DNA of 64,000 bases from Paulinella micropora (taxonomy: Eukaryota; Cercozoa; Imbricatea; Euglyphida; Paulinellidae): positions 1-64,000 of the forward strand of contig WBZZ01000075.1 of NCBI GenBank assembly GCA_019918135.1, read 5' to 3'. Positions 9,753 through 19,372 of this stretch are shown here, one piece after another. Under the pieces are notes generated by a model. It was not told the DNA's origin. It saw only the letters and a program-made list of their open reading frames with translations, and ran no database searches. The position numbers were made by a program, and so were the translations under genes. How positions within the stretch are numbered: position 1 is the first letter of the stretch; each line of letters begins with the position of its first letter.

Positions 9753-9950
9753 ATGCCGAAAGGCGGGCCAGGACGTGTGTGGAAGCTGTCGAAGGTTTCC
9801 AGCGAGGCTTTTGAGACCGTAGCTACCTATCAGGAGGCCTGCCTGTTAGTTCTGAAGAAGGTCTCTTGTAATGTAGAGTCAGAGGGACTGCCGCCAACGA
9901 CGTGTATGTTTTTTTTAATGATTAAATATAACAAAATTCAAGATAATTGA
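9753..9950 (+). CDS. Small ORF of 65 aa, unknown
   Basis: ATG-started frame MPKGGPGRVWKLSKVSSEAF and so on, ending in a hydrophobic, AT-rich tail. The first two thirds have gene-like composition, and an upstream frame in the same stretch has the same look, so it may be a relic. No family. Confidence 0.2.
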   Translation: MPKGGPGRVWKLSKVSSEAFETVATYQEACLLVLKKVSCNVESEGLPPTTCMFFLMIKYNKIQDN

Positions 9951-10047
9951 GTATTGTACGGCGGCGTGGGCGTAAAGGGCAGCCTCCTGGCTAGCGCGCG
10001 CTGGCGTCACTTGTTGACGACCTCTTCATTTTGCCGGTGGTCCTCTG

Positions 10048-10242
10048 TCATGTCGTGACAGTGTTGATAACACTTGGCCAGCTCAAGCAGTGCAAAGGTG
10101 CTGTTTGATAAACTCTTTGATTGATAACTACCGCAATCTGATTTTCTACAAACTTGACAAGGCCTTTAAGACCTGGAGCTAGAAAAAGAAACGAGAAGAA
10201 GAAGAAGAGGGAGAGGAAGATGGAGAGACGGTGAGAAAACAT
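10048..10242 (-). CDS. Small ORF with N-terminal hydrophobic segment (64 aa)
   Basis: ATG at 10242. MFSHRLSIFLSLFFFFSFLF is a strong signal peptide or membrane segment, but part of it comes from a GA-rich run (10190-10220). The second half (VKFVENQIAVVINQRVYQTA) is protein-like. Possible secreted or membrane peptide, low certainty. Confidence 0.25.
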   Translation of the reverse strand: MFSHRLSIFLSLFFFFSFLFLAPGLKGLVKFVENQIAVVINQRVYQTAPLHCLSWPSVINTVTT

Positions 10243-10314
10243 TGCGACGGTTGGTTGCGCGAGCGAGCGTACACCGAATAAAAAACTGTAAGCTTTGTGA
10301 GTGTACGTGTGCGC

Positions 10315-11128
10315 TTAGAAATGATACGGCCGCAAAAGGCATTCCCGCCCAAAATCCCGGGAAGCACTGCCTTTTCTGGCCGTATCACGTAGTAGCGCCA
10401 AACTTTGCGCTAAACTTTTTTCGGGGTTGTACCACCCAGCGGGGAGACAAAAGGGAGCCGAGGAAAAAAGGGGAAGACAAAATGAAAGGGAAGACACAAT
10501 GAAAGGGGAGGGGGGCACCTTCTCTCTTCCCCTTCCCCCTTCCCCTCTTCTCTCCCTCTCCCCTCCTTCCCTCCCTATACTTTTTTTTCGGCCAGTGAAT
10601 TTTTCTTTTGCTCGCTCTGCTTTTTTTTGGCGCCAAATTTGTCGCCAAATTTGGCGTATGTGTGCGCTTAGAAATGATACGGCCGTAAAAAGGCATTCTC
10701 ACCAAAATACCAGAAAGCACTGCCTTTTTCGGCCGTATCACGCAGTAGCGCCAAACTTTGCGCCAAATTTTTTTGGCTTGTACAAACCAAAAAAATTTGG
10801 CGCACACTCTTCCCCCCCCCCCCCCCCCTTCAAAAGGAAAAGGAGAAGGGGAGCGGGGAGACAAAAGAGAGCAGAGGAAAAAAGGGGAAGACGAAATGAA
10901 GGGGGGGGGGGGGTGCCCTCACTCTTTCCCTCCCCTCTTCTCTCCCTCGCCCCTCCTTCCCTCTCGCTACTTTTTTTTCGGCCAGAGGATTTTTCTTTTG
11001 CTCGCTATTCTTTTTTTTGTGCCAAATTTGGCGCCAAATTAAGCGTATGTGTGCGCCTTGCATGATATGGTCGCAAAAGGCATTACTATTAAAAAGCCAG
11101 AAAGCACTGCCTTTTTCAGCCGTATCGC
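10315..11128. repeat. Three hairpin (MITE-like) elements in tandem context
   Basis: Three copies of one inverted repeat: arms 10322-10340/10369-10387, 10675-10694/10721-10740 and 11063-11081/11109-11126. Each has the consensus TGATAYGGYCGNAAAAGGC and loops of 27-28 bp. Copies are separated by GTATGTGTGCGC, G/C runs and GCGCCAAATTT stretches, so a larger unit of about 350-390 bp has been duplicated. Confidence 0.7.
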
Positions 11129-11493
11129 ATACTGCAGCCTGCGCACTGAGAATGTACAGCAAAAAAATTTAATAACAGAATTCTTGTTGGCACAGGGAGT
11201 GCTAGGGTCTGCACGTCGGACGTAAACTGGGTCACGTAGTCGCTGGTGGTAGTGCTTGTGTAGCTAGTGGCTGTGTCGTAATCCACTGCGTAGGCTTTAT
11301 GTGCGCCAGCCGTCCCCCTTCCCAACCACAAATACATTTCCTGGTGGTACACGCAAGTGCAGACCATTTTTCCGTGCAAAATGTTTTGAACACAGCCGCA
11401 TTCGAACTCAATTGTCCGTCCCGCTCGCAGGCAAAACTTTTGGTATTCTAGGTCCGGCAACAAGCGCTGGCTTGGCCAGTTTCTTTTGGCCAT
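11116..11493 (-). CDS. Unknown 125-aa protein
   Basis: ATG at 11493. MAKRNWPSQRLLPDLEYQKF, a Cys cluster (CGCVQNILHGKMVCTCVYH), then a Tyr/Thr-rich part (TATSYTSTTTSDYVTQF). The last residues read into a hairpin repeat, so the C-terminus may be foreign. No family recognised. Confidence 0.4.
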   Translation of the reverse strand: MAKRNWPSQRLLPDLEYQKFCLRAGRTIEFECGCVQNILHGKMVCTCVYHQEMYLWLGRGTAGAHKAYAVDYDTATSYTSTTTSDYVTQFTSDVQTLALPVPTRILLLNFFAVHSQCAGCSMRYG

Positions 11494-12227
11494 TGTTCAC
11501 GCTGAAATGCGGTCCTACAACAACAACCCACCCCAAACAACATGAGAACAAAAAAGATTGGGGAAAAGTGCAGTCACGGGCTTGCGTTGGGATAAAAGAT
11601 TCATATGTAGGTTCTAGTGGTCGGTAGAATCATTAAATATTTCGCAGCGAGTAATCTCATTCAATATTCAAGATTTTGAGGTGCTGTCTGTGCAGAATTC
11701 AATGTTTGTAGTGGGAATGGACTTTCCTGTATTAAGGTTTTCAGTTCCTATAAGCTATTGCTGTGATCTGGGGGTATGTTCTGAATCTTGACTAACTAGT
11801 TTTCGACCTATGTTTTCCTAGTTTTTGTTTTATACCGTACTTCTCTGCAAAAACCCTCTGGCAGAATTGCTCAACATAACATTTGAATTCATTTGTGCAC
11901 TTGTGCGTAAAAATGAGTGCAGAGTGCATCATGCAAACAGCATTTGTCAGTTAAAAACTGCCATACTTGCTATGTCGTCAAATGTGAAAATTGAAGTCGA
12001 TAATAAGGATTTCAAATACAGGAAAGACCATGTTTTCTGATAAAAACACTTGTGTCATGCTTGCTTTTGCTTGAAACAACGTGGTTTGAACACACACTCG
12101 CTGCGAACACATGTACCTCCGACTTGAAACTGGTGCCGCGGGCCCGTAAGCAAACTCGGCATTTCACAACATAAAAATGCCATCAGTACCGGAAAAACCG
12201 GCAATACATTTTGACTTTTGAAAATCG

Positions 12228-13186
12228 ATGGCGAAAAAAAAGACAAGGTTAAACCAAAAAGCCCCTATCAAGCGATCCTACCTACGAAAAAATGAAAAAA
12301 AGACAGCAGCGGGTAGAGAACTGCTTTCCCAGCAAAAAACTAGAAAAGCTGCAAAAAAAGCACAACGACAACAGGAGTAAGCCACTTTTTCTGAACACCA
12401 ATTTCTTCGAATTTTAGTGCTTGTTTTCGTTTGTTTAGTATACATACATCATATTTTCTGTGCCTGTTATGTAGGATAATGATTCATAAGGCCTCCAGAA
12501 AGGCTCAGAGAGAATTAGGTGAGTGCCTGCATGCTGTTTCTATGTGTTTTGTGTGTGTTTCTGTTTCTGTTTGTATGTTGGAAATGTGTGGGAGTAGAGT
12601 GTGTGTGTGTTGTGTGTGATCTATTTTTCTTGCATGTAACAGCTGTAATGCATATTGTATGTGTGTGTTCTTTGTTCTCCCCTACAGTTGCGGAACTGGA
12701 AGCCAAGGGTGTGGACTTGGAGCTACAGCAACGAGGACCCTCTGCCGCCATCGTTGCGGCTGGAGACGAAGTCAACATGGAGGCCACTATTACGGTCATT
12801 TCTCAATCCATTTCGTACCTACATGTTTATGTATGTCCTCTGTGCGTTTGGTTTGCATTTATTCATTGTTTTCCGCAGATACGGCTTCTTTTTCAGCACT
12901 TTTTTGCAGGTAAAGTGTCACATAACGTGCCTGTTTGTACACATTTGTGGTTGATAGGTCCCAACACCAGTGACACCTGCTCGGGGGCGCCCTAGGCAAA
13001 GCAAGAACGTGCCTTACACAACGCCAGAGAGGTCAAACAAGGTAAAGTCCTCTTGCGGCAAGGACATTTCCGACATACAAAAACACTTTTCTATTCTTTC
13101 TCCTCTCCCTTCACACATACATACCCATCCATCACTACAAATTACTCGCCATATCACCTCACCTCTTTCAGGCAGTCACTTTGTAG
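12228..13186 (+). CDS. Spliced gene for a small basic AT-hook-like protein (149 aa)
   Basis: Predicted exons 12228-12376, 12475-12518, 12688-12814, 12879-12909, 12958-13041 and 13172-13186. All introns are GT-AG and the phases fit throughout. The product begins MAKKKTRLNQKAPIKRSYLR, has a coiled-coil-like middle (VAELEAKGVDLELQQRGP) and a PARGRPRQSK motif like an AT-hook, so DNA binding is likely. Poly(A)-type AATAAA signals follow at about 13198 and 13253. The shortest exons are the least certain. It lies convergent to the minus-strand gene of the same element. Confidence 0.55.
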
Positions 13187-13324
13187 AGTTTCAAACTAAT
13201 AAACATAAGGCTGTGCTGTCCTATGCCCAAGGGCTTTTCCTACTAGTTTCAAATTAATAAATCCAAGGGCCGGTTACATTATATTAATATTATTACTTAA
13301 TTAACAAGTTTTCTGCTTGATCAA

Positions 13325-13790
13325 GTTCGTACACATGCTGAATAAGCTGCCGGTAATATTATTTTATTAATATAGCAAGTGGTGTGTTAGTATGTATAAC
13401 AACTACATGCATTATTTTAATATTAATCATGTCTGACATTTTTAATGTGTGACCGTATTAATAATGTGTAACATTATGTTTCAAAACCGGTTTTATGTTT
13501 CAAATAGTTCGTACACATGCTGAATAAGCTGCCGGTAATATTATTTTATTAATATAGCAAGTGGTGTGTTAGTATGTATAACAACTACATGCATTATTTT
13601 AATATTAATCATGTCTGACATTTTTAATGTGTGACCGTATTAATAATGTGTAACATTATGTTTCAAAACCGGTTTTATGCTTCAAATAGTTCGTACACAT
13701 GCTGAATAAGCTGTAAGTAATATTATTTTATTAATATAGCAAGTGGTGTGTGAGTATGTATAACAACTACATGCTTATTTTATTGAATAG
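13325..13790. repeat. Tandem array, 182-bp period, about 2.5 copies
   Basis: Copies start at 13325, 13507 and 13689 with GTTCGTACACATGCTGAATA. The first two are almost identical and the third is partial. AT-rich (TTATTTTATTAATATAGC). It lies between the 3' ends of the two element genes. Contiguous, without spacers, so not a CRISPR. Confidence 0.85.
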
Positions 13791-13792
13791 TG

Positions 13793-14785
13793 TTACATGT
13801 CGAGTGACACGACTACCTTGACTGACATTAAACGAGACACAAAACTTCGCGTATTAGCGAACCTAAAGTGCTCAAACTGCTGACGGTGGAAATGTCCTTC
13901 CAGTGTCGTCATGATAGCAGTAGGTACTTTGTTAGTACGGGGGTCGAAACCCGGAAAGCAGTAAATTATGTCATCTACATCTACCCACACTGCCTCCCCC
14001 TTCCTTTTCCAAGTCAGATCTAACTTGCATATTTTTTCTTTGAATTGGGTGTTTACTTTTTTGGCTGGGTAGTGTTTTTTGTGAAGGCTTTCATTCATGG
14101 TTAACACCTTGGGATCGGGCCAGCACAGGAGCTTGTGTGCCGGGACTTCGTTGAGGGCAGCCGCTGCACAGACAGACTTCCATCGCTCGTCCGCTTCGTC
14201 TGCCAGCTCATAAAAAAGGAGGTGATTGCCCTCTTGAACCGCCACAGTCCAAGCTTTGTGAGACGCCAGGTCTTGCCAGCTTGCTTTATCGATATCATTA
14301 CCTCTGGGTGGCCTCTGACTTGGAACGAACCTTTCCTCCTCCTCTACGGTCACAAGTGCAAATCGCGCTGACTCTAGCTTCACCTTCAATAACCTGCCGT
14401 GTGGAGCAGGGACGTGTTGAGTGAAAAAAGAAATGGGAACTGCAGACACTCTTGCCAACTGCTCTGGTTTTACTTCCCCAATCAACCTTGTTCCCTTATT
14501 CTCCAGTGTCCCGTTTCTTGCAAAGAAAGTGGAAAACCATTGTTTGCTGACGGTAACTGGAAAAGGGGAGAGGATCCTGGCTTTGGAGCCAGCATCCCCA
14601 TCCTCTCCATACACAAAAGGGGCCTGTAACAGACGGCGAACACAAAAAGAGAGCAAATCCTCAGGTGTCTCATCCTGTTCGAAGAGGTTAGCCTACGACA
14701 ACAACAGACATAGAGACAGTGTGTTAATGTATTAGTAAATACTATGTATGTATGTATGTATGTATGTATGTATGTATGTATGTAT

Positions 14786-14847
<62 letters not shown>

Positions 14848-15008
14848 GTATGTATGTATGTATGTATGTATTATTATTATTATTACTGTGTATGTATGTA
14901 TGTATGTATGTATGTATTATTATTATTATTATTGTTATTATTATTATTATTATTGTTGTTGTTGTTGTTGTTGTTGTTGTTCTTCAGTGTTGTTATATTA
15001 TTGTTATG

Positions 15009-15077
<69 letters not shown>

Positions 15078-15343
15078 GGACACCGTGATAGCCCAGTGGT
15101 CAAGTTCTACCATCTGGGCCCTGTCGCCAGTTCGATTCCCGTCGGTGCCACCAGTATTTTCATTGAACATACCGCTCCGTCTGGACCAGTATTTTCATTG
15201 AACATACCGGTCCGTCTGGAAGTGTTGGAACTGCCCTTGCGGGGGTGTCATTAGAGCTTATCGTCAATTCTTCGTACTCCCCTCACGGGTGAGACGATGG
15301 AGGCGCATGTGCAGAAATGCATCAGCCATTGACAGAGAAGCAC

Positions 15344-15402
<59 letters not shown>

Positions 15403-15892
15403 TATTATTACTATTTGTCACGTGACTCATGATGTATGTATGTATGTATGTGTGTATTTACCTCTTCTTGCTTCACAATCTTTTTCTTCCTGGGTTCTCT
15501 CTTTTCTTTTTCCTTCTGCCAAGGTGTTGGAGCATTTCTAGGTCTCTTCCTTATTTCATCTATCCCTACGCTCCCTGTCTCTAACTCCTTCAGCTCCAAC
15601 ACCTCAGCAATAATGAGCTCTCTCCATGTTTTGATTGTCTTGCCCTATCACCACACCAATGAGACACCGAGAGGAGAGAAACAAAAACGAAAACAACCTC
15701 AGCATCTTTCAGATTGGACCTTGGAGGCAAGGCCTTTTGGCCGCGCTGAGAAATCAGCCAGCTTTCCAGGGCTGGGAGAGACCACTCCATCCAGTGTTTT
15801 CCCTTGGATGGGTGTGGCAATATCTCAACGCCGCTCTCCTCGGGAGGCTGCTCAGGAGGCAGCTCTCCCTCACCAACCTCCCGTTTGCTCAT
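13793..15892 (-). CDS. Spliced three-exon gene (about 425 aa), unknown element protein
   Basis: Exons 15698-15892, 15462-15644 and 13793-14692 (read right to left), GT-AG introns, all phase 0. Begins MSKREVGEGELPPEQPPEES. ALESWLISQRGQKALPPRSN and TWRELIIAEVLELKELETGS look helical, followed by a Lys/Glu-rich stretch. The large last exon has WVDVDDIIYCFPGFDPRTNK and TLEGHFHRQQFEHFRF. I do not recognise a transposase family. The large intron carries microsatellites and a SINE. An additional 5' exon cannot be excluded. Confidence 0.55.
14743..15077. repeat. Microsatellites (GTAT)n and (ATT)n
   Basis: Alternating blocks of GTAT and ATT repeats with a GTT block (14950-14980). They sit in an intron of the minus-strand gene. 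Long low-complexity ORFs across them are not coding. Confidence 0.9.
15078..15345 (+). mobile_element. tRNA-derived SINE with (ATT)n tail
   Basis: The head has an A box (TGATAGCCCAGTGG, 15086-15099) and a B box (AGTTCGATTCC, 15130-15140). Pairing ends GACACCG and CGGTGCC give a tRNA-like acceptor stem. A 34-bp piece (ACCAGTATTTTCATTGAACA and on) is tandemly duplicated just after, then an unrelated body, then (ATT)n. No sensible anticodon loop, so this is a SINE or tRNA-derived retroposon, not a tRNA gene. Confidence 0.65.
15346..15412. repeat. (ATT)n microsatellite, SINE tail
   Basis: About 20 ATT units directly after the SINE body; likely its tail. Confidence 0.85.
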
Positions 15893-16188
15893 TCAAATCC
15901 TTGTCGTTAGGCAAGCGGATCGACGCTGATTCCAATGTTTCTAATGGTGATAGTGCCACCGTTCACCAAATTTTTCTGGACTCTTTTTCCAACTTGTTTG
16001 CTGCAACTTTGAAGTCATCGTTTGCAGTCAATTTTATATATTTTTTAATGATTCCTTCACGAAACATTAATAAGGATATTCATACTACAACTTAGTATCG
16101 TTTTTATCTATTAAATCTTAATGTAGCGTTCTAAATATTTTTTTGTATTCTACCGACCACTTTTATTAGGGAGAACCTACATATGAGA

Positions 16189-16550
16189 CAACGACGGCAG
16201 CAAGCACACGAGCCGAACGATTTACGTACAGCCCCTTGCTAGGTTCGAGGGGGTGGGGCGCCCCCCCCCCTTCCAACCACAGTGCGCGGTCGTGCACACT
16301 CTCCTGCCGCCCTCTCTCCGCAGGTGTGCCAGGGGAAAAAGGAGGGGGGGGGGGGCGCCCGGCATTGGGGGGGGGGGGGGGCTTAGTCGAGGCGTTTCAT
16401 TTTTTTTTTGATAGCTTCTGCGCCCTCTCCCTTCCCCCTTGCTCTTCCCCTGTTCTTCGGCTCAGGGTCCCTCTCTTAGTTCTCAGCTCCAAGACTAAAA
16501 GCTTTTCCAGGGATTTTCTTAAAATCTTTTTTTGTACATTCCTCTTTCCT
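16189..16550. repeat. Composite repeat module with G/C runs
   Basis: C run (16260-16270), G runs (16345-16355, 16367-16381), TTAGTCGAGGCGTTTCAT and TAGCTTCTGCGCCCTCTCCC. This is the reverse form of the module seen forward at about 20780-20960 and 48730-48930. No gene. Confidence 0.55.
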
Positions 16551-16560
16551 GCCCTTACGC

Positions 16561-16959
16561 ACCCTGACCGGCAAAGAGTTCTTTCCGCTAAACGAGGCTG
16601 CCGGCAAGCTGGCCACTCTCCAGCCCAAAGGCGGCGGCGGCCGCTGGTATTTCGACCAGGGCGAGTACCGAGTTCCGGTCGATGAGCAGGTCGTGGAGGT
16701 CGTTTGGGCGCTAGCGTGACACTTTTCAATGCGGCCGTGGCGCCCGCGTCAGTGGCCGGCATCTGGGAAATCCAGCTCACTGACATCATTAAACACTTAC
16801 TTAAGTGGCTTTGAAATCTATTGTTGTAATTTATTTCTGAAGTGCGCGTGGGCCGCCGCGCTCGAGGACTGGATCGTGGACAAATGTGAGGCCACGACGT
16901 CGCACCTGTCGCTGGGCCCGTTTGTGGTCGAGTGCCACGGCCGCCATTTCGGTCGGTAG
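16561..16959 (+). pseudogene. Gene relic(s)
   Basis: Two stretches read as protein with the GC-rich codon use of the neighbouring genes. The first is TLTGKEFFPLNEAAGKLATL and on, ending in WALA with a stop at 16717. The second, near 16840-16959, includes EDWIVDKCEATTSHLSLGPF. They are short, lack starts and are interrupted by AT-rich sequence. No family recognised; I treat them as remains of one or two genes. Confidence 0.4.
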
Positions 16960-17069
16960 GAACCTCGAAGCCACGTGGTCTACCGTCGAAACAAACGCTG
17001 CGCCAGGACAAAACCAGCGAGGTGCAGTTAAACGATGCGGTGCAATCGGGGTCTACCGCTCTGCTGGAG

Positions 17070-17215
17070 CATTTCTCTCATCTTTTTTTTGCACAAAACT
17101 TGTCGCCAAATTTGCGTATATGTGCGCCCGGAATGATATGGCCGAAAAAGGCAGTATTGCCAGAAAAGCCCGGGAACGCAACCTTTTTCGGCCATATCAC
17201 ATGTACAGACCGCCA
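17070..17215. repeat. Hairpin (MITE-like) element
   Basis: Arms 17134-17152 (TGATATGGCCGAAAAAGGC) and 17182-17199 (CCTTTTTCGGCCATATCA), preceded by TTGTCGCCAAATTTGCGTAT like the copies at 10.6-11.1 kb. Confidence 0.75.
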
Positions 17216-17730
17216 AGCCGCGCATACTTTGCGCCATCCAGAAAATACCAAAAAATCCGCCAGAACTCGTTCAGCCGGAGTCTCGACAAGGGGAAAAGGG
17301 GGGGGGGGGGCGCCCGGCTTAGTCGAGGCGTTTCATATATTTTTTTGGGGTAGCTTCTGCTCTCTCCCTCCCCCCTTGCCCTTCCCCTGTTCTTTGAGCC
17401 CCCCGGGCTCAGGGGGCTCAGGGTAAAGAAAGAAAAAAGGGGGGAAGGGGGGGGGGGGGGGCGCCCTCCCCCCCTCCCCTGTGAGCTCCCCAAAAAAAAG
17501 TTTATTTATTTTTGCTCTTTCTCTAAAGCCACAAATTAAACCTGGTACGTGGGGCAAGGCCCCCCGAGCCCCCCTCCCCTTTTTCTCTCTCTCTTAGTTC
17601 TCAGTGCCAAAACTAAAACTTGGTCAAGAATTTTTTTATTGTTTGTACATTCTTAGCGCGCCCCTGCCCTGAGAAGCACCATTCATATTATTATTATTCA
17701 TATTTATTATTATTATGAGGGGCACCAATA
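17216..17730. repeat. Composite repeat module plus 3'-end-like repeat
   Basis: G run and TTAGTCGAGGCGTTTCATAT, the hairpin GAGCCCCCCGGGCTCAGGGG (17397-17416), another G run, then TTCTCAGTGCCAAAACTAAA with TGTACATTCTTAGCGCGCCC (17599-17665). The last is a member of the 3'-end-like family. Ends in an ATT microsatellite (17686-17717). Confidence 0.6.
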
Positions 17731-18180
17731 CATGGTTGGGTGCCACCGCCACACGGCTGGGTTGGGGCCGTTGGCAGCTTGTTGTGAGGGGTACATAATC
17801 AGTGCTCCACTGATTCATGAGACAGGACCTTTTACTGAGAGAAGCTCTCTCACCACGCTCACTGCTCTTGGCTCGGGGTGGCCTCTGGTATCAATCGGGG
17901 TGACTGCGCACTCAACTGCCACAGTAGCGACTGCCTGGATGCGGGGCTCCTGACTTACCCTCTCTCCCAGAACCCCTCGTGCTCACTTTGCGGATTCCAT
18001 GGGGATGCTCTGGCGGAGGGTCGGGACGTGTTGGGTGCATGTGACCGGGCCTGTCACTTAGTGTTCTCAGGAGGGGGCGAACTCTGTGTGTTCCGCGTCA
18101 AAGCTGTTAATGTTTTCTCCTGCACTTTTATGAGCTGGGCGGTGTCACTGTGTGTGTTTTGTGTTGACTAGATTACTGAC
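17731..18180. other. Unassigned stretch, possible relic
   Basis: An open plus frame (17878-18171, no ATG) contains CSLCGFHGDALAEGRDVLGA, loosely like the Cys-rich tail of some LINE reverse transcriptases, but without other support. I call no gene. Confidence 0.3.
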
Positions 18181-18333
18181 ATGGTCTTTACGTCGGCTAC
18201 TCTCGGAGCTATCTGGAATGTTGCAGCTTTGTTGTTGTCATCGATACTCGGTGTCTATGCGGCTGCAGCGTTTCACTCCTATAGAAATCCTGTCCCTTAC
18301 AGTGTCTTTTCGCGATACCCCCCGGATTTCTGA
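18181..18333 (+). CDS. Small single-pass membrane protein (50 aa)
   Basis: ATG at 18181, stop at 18331. The product has one hydrophobic segment (IWNVAALLLSSILGVYAAAA, residues 11-30) and a short polar tail (FHSYRNPVPYSVFSRYPPDF). A poly(A)-type AATAAA follows at about 18380. Length and layout are typical of small viral membrane proteins, but no family is recognised. Confidence 0.35.
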   Translation: MVFTSATLGAIWNVAALLLSSILGVYAAAAFHSYRNPVPYSVFSRYPPDF

Positions 18334-18411
18334 CGACGACGAGAATATTAACTCAGTGTCGGAATTGTGTCTAAGTTTTAAATAAAAAAAATTCTTGCAC
18401 TTTTTGACGCA

Positions 18412-18558
18412 CTAACCGCAGCATTTCCTTGAGATGCACGGCCACGCGACGAGGTTGAAAGCTTTGCGGTGCTCGGCCACGTGTCTCTTCAAGTCTCTGT
18501 ATGAGCTTTGCTGTTTAGGGCAGTATTGGCAGATCCAGATGGCGGCGGTCGCGGGCAT
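18412..18558 (-). pseudogene. Duplicated 5' fragment of the zinc-finger gene
   Basis: Nearly identical to the first finger and start of the gene at 7917-8159 (match about 18456-18570), including the ATG. It leaves the homologous sequence after HVAEHRKAF. The left edge (18405-18455) instead matches a piece of the 316-aa gene at 6106, so two fragments were joined here. Confidence 0.6.
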
Positions 18559-18619
18559 GTCGCAAGGCAAGGTTCGGTGTTCGCAAGAAATGAAGAGAAT
18601 ATTGCGATTGGAGTTTATG

Positions 18620-19372
18620 TCAAGTCGCGTCCGTGCACAGCGCGCCGGGCCCGCACACCAGCTCCACGCCGTCCGCACACTCATTGACGTCCGGCAAGCC
18701 AGAGGGGCTCTGGCTCGGAGAGGCGGTCGCGCTCCCCGACACAGTCGCCGACGCGGTCGGAGTCTTCGAGCTTGAGGCCGTCGAGGTCGGCGCCGCGGAC
18801 GGCACCCACACGGCGCACTCGGCACTTGCGCGCTGGCTCAGGCACGCGCTGTGTGTCTGGCTCAGCAGCTCCGCGGGCGCGCCGTCCAGCAACTGCCGGG
18901 CGTCGCGCAGGCTATTCAGCCGCCAACTCGACCGATCGGCCCGCAGCGCGGACTGCGCGAACACCGCCGTCGCCTCCGACACGTCAAAGGCGGCGTCCCC
19001 GAGCCAGGCGAAGCTGTGCTCGAAGCTCGTCACGTGCGACGTGTCGACGGCCGACAGCGGATGCAACGACTGTAGCTGCCTTTCGCCGTAGAAGTGGTAG
19101 CCGCTGCTTGTGTCCAGCCGCAGCCCGCCCCACTGCGAGATCGCGAGCAGCGCGGCCTCCTCGTCCGCCTGCTGCGCGCGCCACGCCGGCGTCATGGCCC
19201 AGCCCGGCACCACGCCTTCCACTGCTGTCGAGCCCGCGGCCGGCAGCGTCCACACCGCGCCCGCGGCGCCGACGGACAGCTCGAGCAACAGGTCCGTCGG
19301 TTCCGGCGCGCGCCAGGCGCAGTCGGCGTTGGCCAAGAACACCATCGTCAACGCTAGTAAGCCGGCGTTCAT
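18620..19372 (-). CDS. Secreted protein with a C-terminal partial EGF domain (250 aa)
   Basis: ATG at 19372. MNAGLLALTMVFLANADCAW is a signal peptide. A globular region (residues 25-185) is of unknown fold and has few Cys. It is followed by a Ser/Thr/Ala/Pro stalk (TASATVSGSATASPSQSPSG), then DVNECADGVELVCGPGALCT, the start of a calcium-binding EGF domain. The EGF lacks its second half, so the gene ends early relative to the family and abuts the foreign fragments at 18412. An extracellular or virion-surface adhesive role is inferred. Confidence 0.6.
   Translation of the reverse strand: MNAGLLALTMVFLANADCAWRAPEPTDLLLELSVGAAGAVWTLPAAGSTAVEGVVPGWAMTPAWRAQQADEEAALLAISQWGGLRLDTSSGYHFYGERQLQSLHPLSAVDTSHVTSFEHSFAWLGDAAFDVSEATAVFAQSALRADRSSWRLNSLRDARQLLDGAPAELLSQTHSACLSQRASAECAVWVPSAAPTSTASSSKTPTASATVSGSATASPSQSPSGLPDVNECADGVELVCGPGALCTDAT

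Larger units (their letters stand above)
11603..16188. mobile_element. Candidate 4.6-kb DNA element with two spliced genes
   Basis: Matching inverted ends: TCATATGTAGGTTCT plus AGTGGTCGGTAGAAT on the left (11603-11633), and the reverse complement of both on the right (about 16158-16188), there with a short insertion between them. Base composition inside is AT-rich, unlike the flanks, and both genes inside have spliceosomal introns while the surrounding genes do not. I see no clear target-site duplication, so the exact ends are uncertain. A DNA transposon is the best guess; the superfamily is unknown. Confidence 0.55.

Noticed and set aside
13325-13790. CRISPR array
   Set aside because: Repeats are contiguous without spacers; the same applies to 55956-56569. 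The context is eukaryotic.
15079-15152. tRNA gene
   Set aside because: A and B boxes are present but the middle does not fold as an anticodon arm, and the unit continues into a SINE body with an (ATT)n tail.
14744-15254. Long ORFs of repeated Tyr, Ile, Leu or Asn
   Set aside because: Pure microsatellite translation.
16397-17011. 204-aa minus-strand ORF
   Set aside because: Arg/Pro-rich, overlaps better plus-strand relics and runs through a repeat module.
17878-18171. LINE reverse transcriptase tail (CxxC...H)
   Set aside because: Only a loose Cys/His pattern, no reverse transcriptase motif nearby and no ATG.
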